Source: Oceanisphaera psychrotolerans
GTDB lineage: Bacteria; Pseudomonadota; Gammaproteobacteria; Enterobacterales; Aeromonadaceae
Length of the DNA: 62,686 nucleotides
NCBI RefSeq assembly: GCF_001870485.1
Contig: NZ_MDKE01000014.1
Coordinates: forward strand, 1 to 62,686
Direction of reading: 5' to 3'
The notes under the pieces are model-generated. The model saw only the letters and a list, made by a program, of their open reading frames with translations. It did not search any database and was not told the origin of the DNA. The position numbers were made by a program, and so were the translations under genes. Below are positions 28,817 to 37,693 of the stretch, piece after piece; position 1 is the first letter of the stretch; every line of letters starts with the position of its first letter.

Positions 28817-28926
28817 GAGCCCGATTATGCGCTGCCGGGCGACAGATGGGAATCCGTCTGCGCAGGCCGGACTTGAGTCGGCAGGGCGGTTGCGGCGACA
28901 ATGGCATTTTTCCCGGGAATACCACC

Positions 28927-29172
28927 ATGGCTTTTCGTATTACTTATCAGTATCACAAGCAGCAAAAAGAAATCGGTTTTGCCAATGACAAGCACCACAG
29001 TGTCTATGACGCCATTGCGGCGGCAGAAGGGGTGGATCTGGCCGAGTTTCACCGCATGGAAAATCAGGTGGCCAATGTCAGCCGCAATGACCGCAAGACG
29101 ATGAAAGACTTTCGTGAGGAGTATTTCCGCAAGCTGGGTTTCAGCCAGGTCACCATTTTTCGCGAGGAATAA
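28927..29172 (+). CDS. DUF2960 small protein
   Basis: An 81-residue charged cytoplasmic protein that I match to DUF2960, a short gammaproteobacterial family of unknown function. It reads MAFRITYQYHKQQKEIGF, with a central VYDAIAAAEGVDLAEF helix and a C-terminal KLGFSQVTIF strand. ATG 28927 is chosen over upstream in-frame starts, which lack family resemblance; AATACCACC gives only a weak ribosome site. It is divergent from the dctB-like gene. Confidence 0.75.
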   Translation: MAFRITYQYHKQQKEIGFANDKHHSVYDAIAAAEGVDLAEFHRMENQVANVSRNDRKTMKDFREEYFRKLGFSQVTIFREE

Positions 29173-29340
29173 CATCCCCACCCGCCGGCTCCGGGATCCC
29201 TGAGCCGTCAGGCCTGATATTCCGGGGCGCCAGTCCCCCTCGCATCGTCTGATCCGATCGCCGGTTCACAACGCCATATAAAACAATGCGTTATTATAAT
29301 CTGATGGCGAGCTGCCGTTTTTGCTTAGAGACAAAATCAC

Positions 29341-31230
29341 GTGGACAGTCCCAAATGGCTTTGCCATGCTAGTGATTGGCACAACAGCCTACATGGACGA
29401 CCAGTGGAACAAATACAGACCTTTGTTGGTTATCACAACGCCCTGATGCAGTTGGTGCGTAGCCGGGGGTTTATCGGACGGGACAAGCGGCACAAGCTGG
29501 AAGCGTTGGGCGAGTTTTGTGGTGAGTTGCTCAAGGTTGATAAAACCAGTATCTGGAAGGTCAGCGTCTGTGGCAACACCCTGAAGCGTGAGCTGCATTA
29601 TCCGCAGATTGGCGCTGGTGAAGACGGCAGCATCAGCCTGAGCCGGCAACAGCACGGTGCCTATTTCTCGGCGCTGGATGCGGCCGAGATCATCAGTGCC
29701 GATGATGCGGCCACCGATCTGCGTACCCGCTCCTTTCGCCATGGTTATCTGGACAAAGAAGACATCGTTTCCATGCTGGATGCACCCATTTTCGACGGGC
29801 ACCGGCTGGTTGGCGTGATCTGTCTGGAAAGCCGGCAGCCGCGGTGCTGGACCCTGGCCGACATTGCTCTGGTGACGGCCGTCGCCGATACCATCAATCT
29901 GATCAATACCCATGAAGCCTGGCTGAACAGCCGCAAGGAACTGGACTACGTTACCCATCACGACGATTTTACCGGCCTGTTGAACCTGCGCTCTTTGCGT
30001 AACCAGATCAACCGTCTGGTCGGTGATGATACACATGACCCCTTTGCCCTGCTGTGGCTCGACATCGACCGGCTCAATGCCATCAATAACGGCATGGGAT
30101 TTCATGTGGGCGATAAGGTGGTTAGTGAAGTTGCTGCGCGTCTGCGGGGGATGTTACTGCCAGGCAAGGAAACGGTGGCCCGGGTCGGTGGCGACGAATT
30201 CGCCATTGTCTATCGCTTTCCGCAGGATCTGGACTCCATGCACGAAGCGGTGGATGTGATTCTGCAGACGATCTGTCACCCCATCATGGTGGGGGAGCAC
30301 AGGGTGCAGGTGACGGCCAGCGTGGGGATTTCCTTCTTTCCCTATGACGGGGCCGATACCTCGACCCTGATCCGTCACAGCGAGTCGGCGATGTATCATG
30401 CCAAAGCCTGTGGCCGGCGGCAGGCGCAGTATTTCAATGAGGATATCTCAGCCACCGCCAAGGCGCGTTTTTTGCTGGAAAGCCAGCTGTCGGAAGCCAT
30501 CGAGGCGGGTGTTCTGAGTGTGGTCTATCAGCCGATCATGTCCGCCGATAGCCACTCGGTGGTCAGTGCCGAAGCCCTGGTACGCTGGCAGCACGACAGC
30601 CTGGGCTTTATGTCTCCGGCGGAATTTCTTCCCCTGGCCTACGAGGCCGGGTTGATCGCGGCCCTGGATCTTTGGGTGCTGGAACGGGTGTGCCGGGACA
30701 TACAACAGTCACAGGCACAGGGGCTGCTGATGCCGCCGGTGGCGGTCAACCTTTCTGCCGACGCCATTATGGATCCCATGCTGGCGGATAGAGTCTGGGC
30801 GTTGCTCGAAAAGTATCAGGTACAGGGCTCCCAGCTGGAACTGGAGGTCATCGAAGACGCCATCAAGGGGGACTCGAAAGTCCTGCGGCGCACCCTGGAA
30901 GAACTGGTGCGCATGGGTATCAAGTTGTCCATCGATGATTTCGGCACCGGTTACTCCTCGTTGCTACGGCTCAAGAATCTGCCTTTTTCCAAGCTGAAGA
31001 TCGATCACTCCTTCATCCAGGATTTACCGGATGATCAGGATGACTGCGCCATTACGTTGTCGATACTGGGGATGGCAAGGGGACTGGGGTTGAAGGTGGT
31101 GGCCGAAGGCGTGGAAAATCACGAGCAGGAAGCCTGGCTGCAGCACCAGGGCTGCGATTACCTGCAGGGATTCAAATACCACAAGCCCATGCCCATCGAC
31201 GCCTTTCTCGGATTGCTGGTTACCGTCTGA
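29341..31230 (+). CDS. GAF-GGDEF-EAL c-di-GMP protein
   Basis: A 629-residue soluble protein: a GAF-like sensor (about 35-195, with ICLESRQPRCWTLADI), a GGDEF domain with RVGGDEF and an EAL domain with EALVRW, IDDFGTGYSS and KIDHSF. Both enzymatic signatures look intact, so it could make or degrade c-di-GMP depending on the sensor state. No membrane segment is seen. The start is GTG at 29341 with weak GAGA upstream. It is a stand-alone gene between the DctBD-like genes and the polyamine cluster. Confidence 0.9.
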   Translation: MDSPKWLCHASDWHNSLHGRPVEQIQTFVGYHNALMQLVRSRGFIGRDKRHKLEALGEFCGELLKVDKTSIWKVSVCGNTLKRELHYPQIGAGEDGSISLSRQQHGAYFSALDAAEIISADDAATDLRTRSFRHGYLDKEDIVSMLDAPIFDGHRLVGVICLESRQPRCWTLADIALVTAVADTINLINTHEAWLNSRKELDYVTHHDDFTGLLNLRSLRNQINRLVGDDTHDPFALLWLDIDRLNAINNGMGFHVGDKVVSEVAARLRGMLLPGKETVARVGGDEFAIVYRFPQDLDSMHEAVDVILQTICHPIMVGEHRVQVTASVGISFFPYDGADTSTLIRHSESAMYHAKACGRRQAQYFNEDISATAKARFLLESQLSEAIEAGVLSVVYQPIMSADSHSVVSAEALVRWQHDSLGFMSPAEFLPLAYEAGLIAALDLWVLERVCRDIQQSQAQGLLMPPVAVNLSADAIMDPMLADRVWALLEKYQVQGSQLELEVIEDAIKGDSKVLRRTLEELVRMGIKLSIDDFGTGYSSLLRLKNLPFSKLKIDHSFIQDLPDDQDDCAITLSILGMARGLGLKVVAEGVENHEQEAWLQHQGCDYLQGFKYHKPMPIDAFLGLLVTV

Positions 31231-31295
31231 ATATTCGGTGCTATCTCCGGGCTGAACCGGCCACGCGCTCGGTTATATCGGGCCGTTGGAATCAA

Positions 31296-31325
31296 TTTAC
31301 AGTCTCTTTCCGCTTGCTGTAGAAT
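31296..31325 (+). promoter_or_regulatory. sigma-70 promoter of the PuuR-like gene
   Basis: TTTACA (31296-31301) and TAGAAT (31320-31325) are separated by 18 bp, about 40 bp before the start codon. Confidence 0.5.
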
Positions 31326-31364
31326 GCGGCCCGCACACTTTTTACTCTCTTCTGGCGTGGTGAT

Positions 31365-31946
31365 ATGACGACTGCTGAACAAGGTACTGATGATATGTCC
31401 AACGATGTGGGTACCCGGCTGAAGGCGGTGCGCACCTTGCGAAATATCTCCCAGCGGGAGCTGGCCAAGCGTACCGGGGTGACCCATTCCAGCCTGTCGT
31501 TGATCGAACAGGGCAAGGTCAGCCCGTCGGTCAGTTCGCTGAAGAAGATCCTCGACGGCATCCCGATGACGGTAGGGGAGTTCTTTACCCTGGATTTGCA
31601 GAATACCGATCAGATTTTCTACGCCGCCGATGAGCTGCAGGATGTGGGATCCGGCAGTCTGTCCCTGAAGCTGGTTGCTTCTAACCGCAAGAACCGCGCC
31701 ATGTCTTTTATCATCGAGACCTACCCGCCCGGCGCCGATACCGGCCATGACATGATGGCGTATCGGGGCGAAGAAGCGGGCGTGGTGATTGAAGGTGAGG
31801 TGGAGCTGAATGTGGGCGGCCAGGTGCGGGTGCTGCAGGAAGGCGACAGTTATTATTTTTCCACCACCCAGCCGCACCGTTTTCGCAACAACAGCGACCG
31901 GCCCTGCCGGGTGGTGAGCTGCTCGACCCCCGCCAAGCATTTCTGA
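31365..31946 (+). CDS. puuR: PuuR-like XRE/cupin transcriptional regulator
   Basis: A 193-residue regulator: N-terminal HTH_3 domain (RLKAVRTLRNISQRELAKR then THSSLSLIEQGKVSPSVSSL) and C-terminal cupin (EEAGVVIEGEVELNVGG, GDSYYFSTTQPHRFRNN). This is the PuuR architecture; PuuR represses putrescine use genes in E. coli. It is beside a Puu/Spu-type catabolic cluster. ATG 31365 is used; ATG 31395 is an alternative. A terminator follows. Confidence 0.85.
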   Translation: MTTAEQGTDDMSNDVGTRLKAVRTLRNISQRELAKRTGVTHSSLSLIEQGKVSPSVSSLKKILDGIPMTVGEFFTLDLQNTDQIFYAADELQDVGSGSLSLKLVASNRKNRAMSFIIETYPPGADTGHDMMAYRGEEAGVVIEGEVELNVGGQVRVLQEGDSYYFSTTQPHRFRNNSDRPCRVVSCSTPAKHF

Positions 31947-31958
31947 ACAGACAACCAT

Positions 31959-31985
31959 CGGGCTCCATGACGGAGCCCGATTTGT
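31959..31985 (+). terminator. terminator of the PuuR-like gene
   Basis: Stem CGGGCTCC/GGAGCCCG with a five-base loop and ATTTGTTT after it. Confidence 0.75.
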
Positions 31986-32010
31986 TTCATTCTGCTTTCG
32001 AGCCCCGGTA

Positions 32011-32714
32011 TCAGCCTCCGAGGGCTATCCAGGTGGTCTTGATCTGACTGTATTCCGCCAGCGAGTGCAGCGACTTGTCCCGGCCGTTGCCGGACTGCTT
32101 GACCCCGCCGAAGGGCACCGTCATGTCGCCCCGGCGTAGTTGTTGACATAGACCTGCCCCGACTCCAGCCGCCGCGCCGTGTTCAACGCCTTGTCCAGAT
32201 TCCGGGTCCAGACCGCCGCCGCCAGCCCGTAGGGCAGTCGTTGGCGATGGCAATGGCTTCCTCTGCACTGTCGAAGCCGATCACCGCCAGTACCGGACCG
32301 AAGATTTCTTCCCGGGCCAGGGCCTGACGGTTGTCGACCCGATCGAACACCGTGGGCGGAAAGTAGCAACCACCGCCGTCGGTCAGCACCGGCTCGCCCC
32401 CAAGGCGCAGGCGGGCCCCCTGCTCTATGCCCCTGGCCACATGGCTGCGGATGCCGTCGAGCTGGGTGGCATCGACGATGGCGCCCATGCTGCTTGCCGG
32501 ATCCAGCGGGTTGCCCGGCAGCCATGACTGCCAGCTGGGCATCCTGCTCGTCACAGCTGGCCACCTCGGCCAGCGGCAGGCCATTGGCCGGATTGAGGCT
32601 GGCGAAGCGGTCGCCCTTGACCGAGTCGCAATACTGACCCTGGATAAAAGCGCGGCCTTCCGGCCGCAACTGTTCGCTCCGGGCCTGCCAGTCGGCAAGC
32701 GATGGTTGACTCAT
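32011..32714 (-). pseudogene. puuC: PuuC-like aldehyde dehydrogenase with large internal deletion
   Basis: Only about 700 bp remain of a gene that should be about 1.5 kb. The N-terminal 65 residues (LADWQARSEQL, FIQGQYCDS, NPANGLPLAEVAS) join directly near 32515 to sequence equivalent to residue 340 onward (PGNPLDPASSMGAIVD, REEIFGPVLAV, WTRNLDKALNTARRL, DMTVPFGGVKQSGNGRDKS). The NAD-binding core and catalytic Cys and Glu are gone. Two further single-base losses lie in runs at 32232-32234 and 32129-32132. Intact PuuC oxidises gamma-glutamyl-aminobutyraldehyde. This copy cannot be active unless the deletion is an assembly collapse. Confidence 0.85.
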
Positions 32715-32724
32715 TTTTTTCTCC

Positions 32725-34086
32725 TCAGTCCATGATGCCCAGCTGGCGGGCGGTCAGATCCAGGCTCCGGCGCGCCAGCGTGACCAGTTGGTCGATTTCG
32801 GCCTCGGTGATCACCAGTGGCGGTGACACCACCATGGTTTCGCCCACCGAACGCATCACGATGCCGCTCTGGAAGCAGTTATCCCGACACTGGCTGCCGA
32901 TGCCGGGTGCGAAACGGGCCATGGTGCCCTTGTCGGCCACCAGCTCCAGGGCGCCGAGCAATCCCAGGCTGCGGGCTTCGCCCACCAGCGGATGACTGGC
33001 CAGAGTGGCCCACTGCCTGGCGAAGTAGGGGCCGGTGACGTCCCGTACCCGATCGATGACGCCTTCTTGTTCCAGCAGCTCCAGATTGCGCAGGGCCACG
33101 GCGGCACAGGCGGGGTGACCGGAGTAGGTGAAGCCGTGGTAGAACTCGCCGCCCTGCTCGATCAGCAGATCCGCCACCCGGTCGCCGACTAGCACGCCGC
33201 CGATGGGCAGATAGCCGGACGACAGCCCCTTGGCGATGGGCATGAGATCGGGCTTGATGTTGAAGTGCTGGCTGCCGAACCACTGGCCGACCCGGCCGAA
33301 ACCGCAGATCACCTCGTCGGCGATCAGCAGGATGCCGTAGTGATCACAGATGCGCTGGATCTCGGGCCAGTAGCTTTCCGGCGGAATGATGACGCCACCG
33401 GCGCCCTGTACCGGTTCGGCAATAAAGGCGGCGACCCGCTCCACGCCCAGAGTCTTGATCTTCTGTTCCAGCGAGCGGGCGGCCAGCAGGCCGAATTCCT
33501 GCGGATCCATTTCCCGGCCTTCGCCAAACCAGTAGGGCTGCGCGATATGTTCGATATCCGGCAGCATGGGGCCGCCCTGTTCGTGCATGGGCGCCATGCC
33601 ACCCAGGCTGGCGCCGGCCACGGTGGAGCCGTGATAGCCGTTGCGACGGCCGATGATCACGGTTTTTTCCGGTTGGCCCTTCAGTTGCCAGTAGCGGCGT
33701 ACCATGCGTACCACTGTGTCGTTGGACTCGGAGCCGGAGCCGGTGAAGAACACATGATTGATGTGCTCGGGCGCCAGCTCGGTCAGCTTCTTGGCCAGCT
33801 TGATGGCCGGCGGGTGGGCGGTCTTGAAGAAGTTGTTGTAGTAGGGTAGTTCCTGCATCTGCTGCTGGGCGGCGTCCACCAGTTCCTGACGGCCGTAGCC
33901 GAGGTTGACGCACCAGAGGCCGGCCATGGCATCCAGAATCCGGTTCCCTTCCGAATCATAAATATAGATACCCTCGGCCCGGGTGATGATGCGGCTGTTG
34001 TCACCCAGCTCCTTGGTGTCGGTGAAGGGGTGAAGGTGATGGCGGCTGTCTTGCTGACGTAATTCCTGGGTGTCGTGCTGTTGCAT
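32725..34086 (-). CDS. spuC: putrescine/polyamine-pyruvate class III aminotransferase
   Basis: A 453-residue PLP enzyme of the class III omega-transaminase family, closest in motif content to SpuC. It has the aromatic N-terminal HHLHPFTD, GSGSESNDTVVRM, YHGSTVAGASLGG, the cofactor Asp257 in LIADEVICGFGR and the Schiff-base Lys286 in PIAKGLSSGYLP. It transfers the amino group of putrescine or related diamines to pyruvate. It is 10 bp upstream of the aldehyde dehydrogenase remnant, so the next pathway step would be lost here. Confidence 0.88.
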   Translation of the reverse strand: MQQHDTQELRQQDSRHHLHPFTDTKELGDNSRIITRAEGIYIYDSEGNRILDAMAGLWCVNLGYGRQELVDAAQQQMQELPYYNNFFKTAHPPAIKLAKKLTELAPEHINHVFFTGSGSESNDTVVRMVRRYWQLKGQPEKTVIIGRRNGYHGSTVAGASLGGMAPMHEQGGPMLPDIEHIAQPYWFGEGREMDPQEFGLLAARSLEQKIKTLGVERVAAFIAEPVQGAGGVIIPPESYWPEIQRICDHYGILLIADEVICGFGRVGQWFGSQHFNIKPDLMPIAKGLSSGYLPIGGVLVGDRVADLLIEQGGEFYHGFTYSGHPACAAVALRNLELLEQEGVIDRVRDVTGPYFARQWATLASHPLVGEARSLGLLGALELVADKGTMARFAPGIGSQCRDNCFQSGIVMRSVGETMVVSPPLVITEAEIDQLVTLARRSLDLTARQLGIMD

Positions 34087-34113
34087 GATGATGTCCTTTT
34101 CGTCCGGTGCCGT

Positions 34114-34863
34114 TCAGGCGCAGATTGTCGATTGATGCCGGGCGCAGGCGGCGCCGAAGGCGGTAAAAATGGCCTGGTACAGCGGATGCTGATCAGGCTG
34201 CCACTCCGGGTGCCATTGCACGCCGAGGGCGAAGGGAAGGGAGGGATCGCTGATGGCCTCGATCAGTCCGTCGGGCGCCAGGGCCTCGGCGATCAGGCCT
34301 TCGCCCAGTCGGTTTATACCTTGCTGGTGCAGGGAATTGACCATGAATTCGGCTTGTTGAGTAAGCCGATACAGCAGGCCGTCCGGGTTGAGGTTGATGC
34401 CGTGAGCCGGATCGTAGTGGCTGTCTTTCCATTCATGAGCCGGCTCGCGGTGATCGAGCATGCCGGCCTGCTCCTGCAGCCGGTGATGCAGGCTGCCACC
34501 ATAGGCGACATTCATTTCCTGCAGGCCGCGGCAGATGCCGAGCATGGGTAATTTCAGTTGGCGCGCCTGGCGGATCAGTGACAGGGCGCTGCCATCCCGA
34601 TCGACATCGTAACGGCAGTCGTCGGGCCAGGGGGCCTGACCGAAATGGCGTGGCTCCACGTTGCTGTAGCTGCCGGTCAGGCAGAGGCCATCGAGTCGCT
34701 CCAGAATACCCGGCGCCAGCCCCTGCTCCAGGGCTGGCAGCAGGACCACCTCTACTCCTGCCGCCTGGCGCAGGGCGTTCACGTACTTGTTGACCACCAT
34801 GTGGCTGTCGTGACCTTCAATGTGCCGCTGGCAGGCGGTTACTCCGATTAATGGCTGGTGCAT
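34114..34863 (-). CDS. puuD: gamma-glutamyl-GABA hydrolase PuuD-like
   Basis: A 249-residue class I glutamine-amidotransferase-fold hydrolase: N-terminal PLIGVTACQ, the nucleophile elbow LGICRGLQEMNVAYGG with catalytic Cys, and the C-terminal FALGVQWHPEW that supplies the His and Glu partners. PuuD cleaves gamma-glutamyl-GABA to GABA and glutamate. ATG 34863 is chosen because GGAAAGA precedes it by five bases. It heads the minus-strand unit puuD, spuC, puuC remnant. Confidence 0.87.
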   Translation of the reverse strand: MHQPLIGVTACQRHIEGHDSHMVVNKYVNALRQAAGVEVVLLPALEQGLAPGILERLDGLCLTGSYSNVEPRHFGQAPWPDDCRYDVDRDGSALSLIRQARQLKLPMLGICRGLQEMNVAYGGSLHHRLQEQAGMLDHREPAHEWKDSHYDPAHGINLNPDGLLYRLTQQAEFMVNSLHQQGINRLGEGLIAEALAPDGLIEAISDPSLPFALGVQWHPEWQPDQHPLYQAIFTAFGAACARHQSTICA

Positions 34864-35087
34864 TATTCTTTCCATCTGGCTGCCCGGTAATGTCATTTGG
34901 TTGTGTATATTCAACACTCTCGACGCGGTGGTTGTAAAGGATAAAAGCACACGCTTGGCGGTAAAGCGAGGTGGTTTATGTGAAGTGACGGTCTTTTTTT
35001 AGTGCTTTTTGTGATGAGAGTCGCCATTATCAACAGGGTTTAAGCGAAATGTACGCGGTGAAGATTGCATTAGTTTGGTGATTATTC

Positions 35088-35127
35088 TATAACGATTTAA
35101 ATATTGTGTGTTTATTAAATTATAACG
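35088..35127. promoter_or_regulatory. paired TATAACG repeats upstream of the puuA-like gene
   Basis: TATAACG(A/C)TTTA occurs at 35088 and again at 35121, 33 bp apart, three helical turns on the same face. It lies in the AT-rich region between puuD and the glutamine-synthetase-like gene, 30-65 bp before the latter. A regulator site is plausible; PuuR binding is only a guess. Confidence 0.4.
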
Positions 35128-35155
35128 CTTTAGGGCGGTTAACAGGGAGGTCGTA

Positions 35156-36529
35156 ATGGACGAAATGGGGATACAGGAAGCCCGGGAATTTCTGGAACAG
35201 AACCCGGATATCAATTCCATCGATCTGATGATTGGTGATATCAATGGCGTGATCCGCGGCAAGCGCATCCCGCGGGACAGCCTGCTCAAGGCCTATGAGG
35301 AAGGCATTTGCCTGCCGGCCTCGCTGTTTGCGCTGGATATCAACGGCAATACCATAGAAGAAACCGGATTGGGACTGGATCAGGGCGAAGCCGACCGCTT
35401 GTGTTACCCGGTGGCCGGTACCCTGAGTCGTACCCCCTGGCAGGACAGGCCCTGCGGCCAGGTGCTGATGAGCATGTACGAGAACAACCAGGCTCCCTTT
35501 ATCTATGATCCGCGTCATGTGTTGCAGCGAGTGCTGGACCGTTTTGCCGAACTGAAGCTGACACCGGTAGTGGCGGTGGAAACCGAGTTCTACGTGGTCG
35601 ACCGCGAGCGGGACGAACTGCAGCAGCTGCAGCCGCCGGTATCTCCGGTCACCGGCAAGCGGGATGCCCAGTGCCAGGTGTATTCGCTGTCGGATCTGGA
35701 TGATCACTGCGATTTTATCGAAGCCATTCACGAAGCCGCCCAGGCTCAGCGGTTGCCGGTGGATACCGCCATTGCCGAATGCGCGCCGGGGCAGTTCGAA
35801 ATCAATCTCAAGCACAGAAGCAATGCCATGCAGGCCTGTGACGAGGCGGTGTTGCTCAAACGACTGATCAAGGGGGTGGCGGCCCGACACCAGATGGATG
35901 CCACCTTCATGGCCAAGCCCTATAACCAGGAGGCGGGCAGCGGTACCCATATTCATGTCAGCCTGCTGGACGAGCAGGGCAACAATGTATTCAAGGGCGA
36001 AACGGACGATCCACTGGGCAGCAACATACTGAAACATGCCATTGCCGGCACCCTGGCGCTGATGCCGGAGTCGATGGTGGTCTTTGCCCCCAACGCCAAC
36101 AGTTATCGTCGCTTCCAGCCCGGTTTCTATGTGCCCATGAGCCAGACCTGGGGGGCCGACAACCGCACCGTGGCGGTACGTATTCCCGGCGGCAGTGACG
36201 AGGCCCGCCGGCTGGAGCACCGCGTTGCCGGTGCCGATGCCAACCCCTACCTGCTGATGGCCAGCATACTGGCCGGTATCCATTACGGCATTACCCAGCG
36301 GTTGACTCCGCCCGCGCCGGTGGTGGGCAACGGCTACGCCTCTCACCCGCCCAGCCTGCCGTCCAGCTGGATCCAGGCGCTGGAGCAGTGGCAGCGCAAC
36401 GAGCTGTTACCGGAATATCTGGGACGGGAGTTCTGCCGGGTGTATCACGCCAACCGCTACGGTGAGCGGCTGTTGTTCATGCGCCATGTCAGCCCGCAGG
36501 AGTTCGACTGGTATCTGCGTTCGGTCTGA
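35156..36529 (+). CDS. puuA: gamma-glutamylpolyamine synthetase (glutamine synthetase family)
   Basis: A 457-residue GS-fold ligase of the PuuA/SpuI group. Motifs: N-terminal IDLMIGDINGVIRGKRIPR, VAVETEFYVVDRE, ECAPGQFEINLKH, the substrate loop MAKPYNQEAGSGTHIHVSL, FAPNANSYRRFQPG and the C-terminal EHRVAGADANPYLLMA. It lacks the regulatory adenylylation loop of biosynthetic GS. It ATP-dependently joins glutamate to putrescine or another polyamine, starting the Puu route. It is divergent from puuD; AGGGAGG precedes ATG 35156. Confidence 0.9.
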   Translation: MDEMGIQEAREFLEQNPDINSIDLMIGDINGVIRGKRIPRDSLLKAYEEGICLPASLFALDINGNTIEETGLGLDQGEADRLCYPVAGTLSRTPWQDRPCGQVLMSMYENNQAPFIYDPRHVLQRVLDRFAELKLTPVVAVETEFYVVDRERDELQQLQPPVSPVTGKRDAQCQVYSLSDLDDHCDFIEAIHEAAQAQRLPVDTAIAECAPGQFEINLKHRSNAMQACDEAVLLKRLIKGVAARHQMDATFMAKPYNQEAGSGTHIHVSLLDEQGNNVFKGETDDPLGSNILKHAIAGTLALMPESMVVFAPNANSYRRFQPGFYVPMSQTWGADNRTVAVRIPGGSDEARRLEHRVAGADANPYLLMASILAGIHYGITQRLTPPAPVVGNGYASHPPSLPSSWIQALEQWQRNELLPEYLGREFCRVYHANRYGERLLFMRHVSPQEFDWYLRSV

Positions 36530-36568
36530 TGATTCGCTAAACATTCAATCACCATGGAAGGGAAAGAG

Positions 36569-36703
36569 ATGAAAACACGACAATGGTTTGGTCTGGGCGG
36601 CGTCTGGCTCGCCTTGTTGTTATTGCTGGCGCCGGCGCGCTGGCCTTTCTGTGTGCGCCGATTACAATGGACCGAACCTAATTACCTGAAAGGAATGAAA
36701 TAA
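36569..36703 (+). CDS. possible small membrane protein upstream of the PCu(A)C gene
   Basis: A 44-codon frame starts after GGAAAGAG and begins MKTRQWFGLGGVWLALLLLL, a single hydrophobic segment. Its TAA overlaps the next ATG (TAATG), giving tight coupling with the copper chaperone gene. Beyond the hydrophobic part the downstream reading is arginine-rich and unconvincing; another frame would continue as ALAFLCAPITMDRT. It could therefore be a frameshifted or truncated small protein. I recognise no family. Confidence 0.35.
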   Translation: MKTRQWFGLGGVWLALLLLLAPARWPFCVRRLQWTEPNYLKGMK

Positions 36704-37179
36704 TGGCTCCGTTACGCACCTTGCTGGCTACTGCCCTGCTGCTGGGCTCCGCCGCGGTCACTGCCCACGATTACCATGGTGGCGGGCTGCATATCGACCA
36801 CCCCTGGAGTCGGCCGCTGCCGCCGGTGGCCACCACCGGAGTGGCTTATCTCAATATCACCAACAAGGGGGAGGCGGAGGACGTGCTGCTGAGCGCAGAG
36901 AGTCCCATTGCAGACAAGGTGGAGATCCATACCCACATCAAGGACGGTGACATGATGAAGATGCGTCAGCTGGACGAACTGGCGATCCCGGCCGGTGGCG
37001 AGCAGACCCTGGCTCCCGGTGGTCACCACCTGATGTTGATGGGGTTGAAGCGGGTGCCGGCGGTCGGCGAGCGCTTTCCGCTGACGTTGCACTTCAAGCA
37101 GGCCGGCACCGTCGAAGTGGAAGTAGCGGTGGATGCCGAGCCGGAGCAACAGCAGGGCGAGCAGCACCATCATCACTAA
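36703..37179 (+). CDS. PCu(A)C-family periplasmic copper chaperone
   Basis: A 158-residue periplasmic protein with a signal peptide (about 1-21, cleaved after VTA). It has the PCu(A)C copper site: His in KVEIHTHIKDGDMMKMR, then HHLMLMGL about 40 residues later, matching the H(M)X10MX21HXM pattern. Family members deliver Cu(I) to cytochrome oxidase CuA. A C-terminal tail QQGEQHHHH adds extra metal ligands. ATG 36703 follows AAAGGA. A terminator lies 20 bp downstream. Confidence 0.88.
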   Translation: MAPLRTLLATALLLGSAAVTAHDYHGGGLHIDHPWSRPLPPVATTGVAYLNITNKGEAEDVLLSAESPIADKVEIHTHIKDGDMMKMRQLDELAIPAGGEQTLAPGGHHLMLMGLKRVPAVGERFPLTLHFKQAGTVEVEVAVDAEPEQQQGEQHHHH

Positions 37180-37200
37180 GCATCTTTCGAACGGGGTGTA

Positions 37201-37229
37201 ACAACAAGGGGCCAGGGCCCCTTGTTGTG
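37201..37229. terminator. bidirectional terminator
   Basis: Long perfect stem ACAACAAGGGGCC/GGCCCCTTGTTGT around a single A (effectively a GC-closed loop), between the convergent copper chaperone and CoA-binding genes. Confidence 0.8.
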
Positions 37230-37248
37230 TCCGGCATGGACAGGTTGG

Positions 37249-37665
37249 TTAGCCCAGCAGTTGCTGATGCACCTTCTTGATACAGAGGTTTTCCACGTAG
37301 TCCAGTTCGGCTTCGGCGGCGGATTCGGCCGCCGCCGTGCTCTGAACTCCCTCCTGCAGCCACAGGCTCCGAGCTTCATGCTCGATGGCTTCGATGGCGA
37401 CATCGGCGGCAAATTCGCCGCGACGAAACACGTTGATCAACTGCACCGGCTGATCCAGCTCGTCCAGCTCGGCGACACAGGTCTGTCCGAGGATGACGGC
37501 ACCGGCCAGTTGCGGATTGACCGGATAGACCAGATAGCCCTGTTGCAACAGATATTCCATTACCTGATAGCTGGCTCGCTCCGGCCGGTTGGAGGCGCCT
37601 ACCAGGGCAATGCTGCGAGTGTTGGAAAGAATACGTTTCAAGCGGTTTTGCTCAAGCGCGTCCAT
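37249..37665 (-). CDS. CoA-binding domain protein (YccU-like)
   Basis: A 138-residue Rossmann-fold protein of the CoA_binding_2 family: ALVGASNRPERASYQVMEYLLQQGYLVYPVNPQ, VDQP-like VQLINVFRRGEF and a C-terminal LWLQEGVQS. Homologues such as YccU bind CoA; physiological role unknown. AGGGA precedes ATG 37665. It is the last gene of a minus-strand group. Confidence 0.85.
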   Translation of the reverse strand: MDALEQNRLKRILSNTRSIALVGASNRPERASYQVMEYLLQQGYLVYPVNPQLAGAVILGQTCVAELDELDQPVQLINVFRRGEFAADVAIEAIEHEARSLWLQEGVQSTAAAESAAEAELDYVENLCIKKVHQQLLG

Positions 37666-37693
37666 AGGGCATCCCTAATCGAGAAAAACCTCT

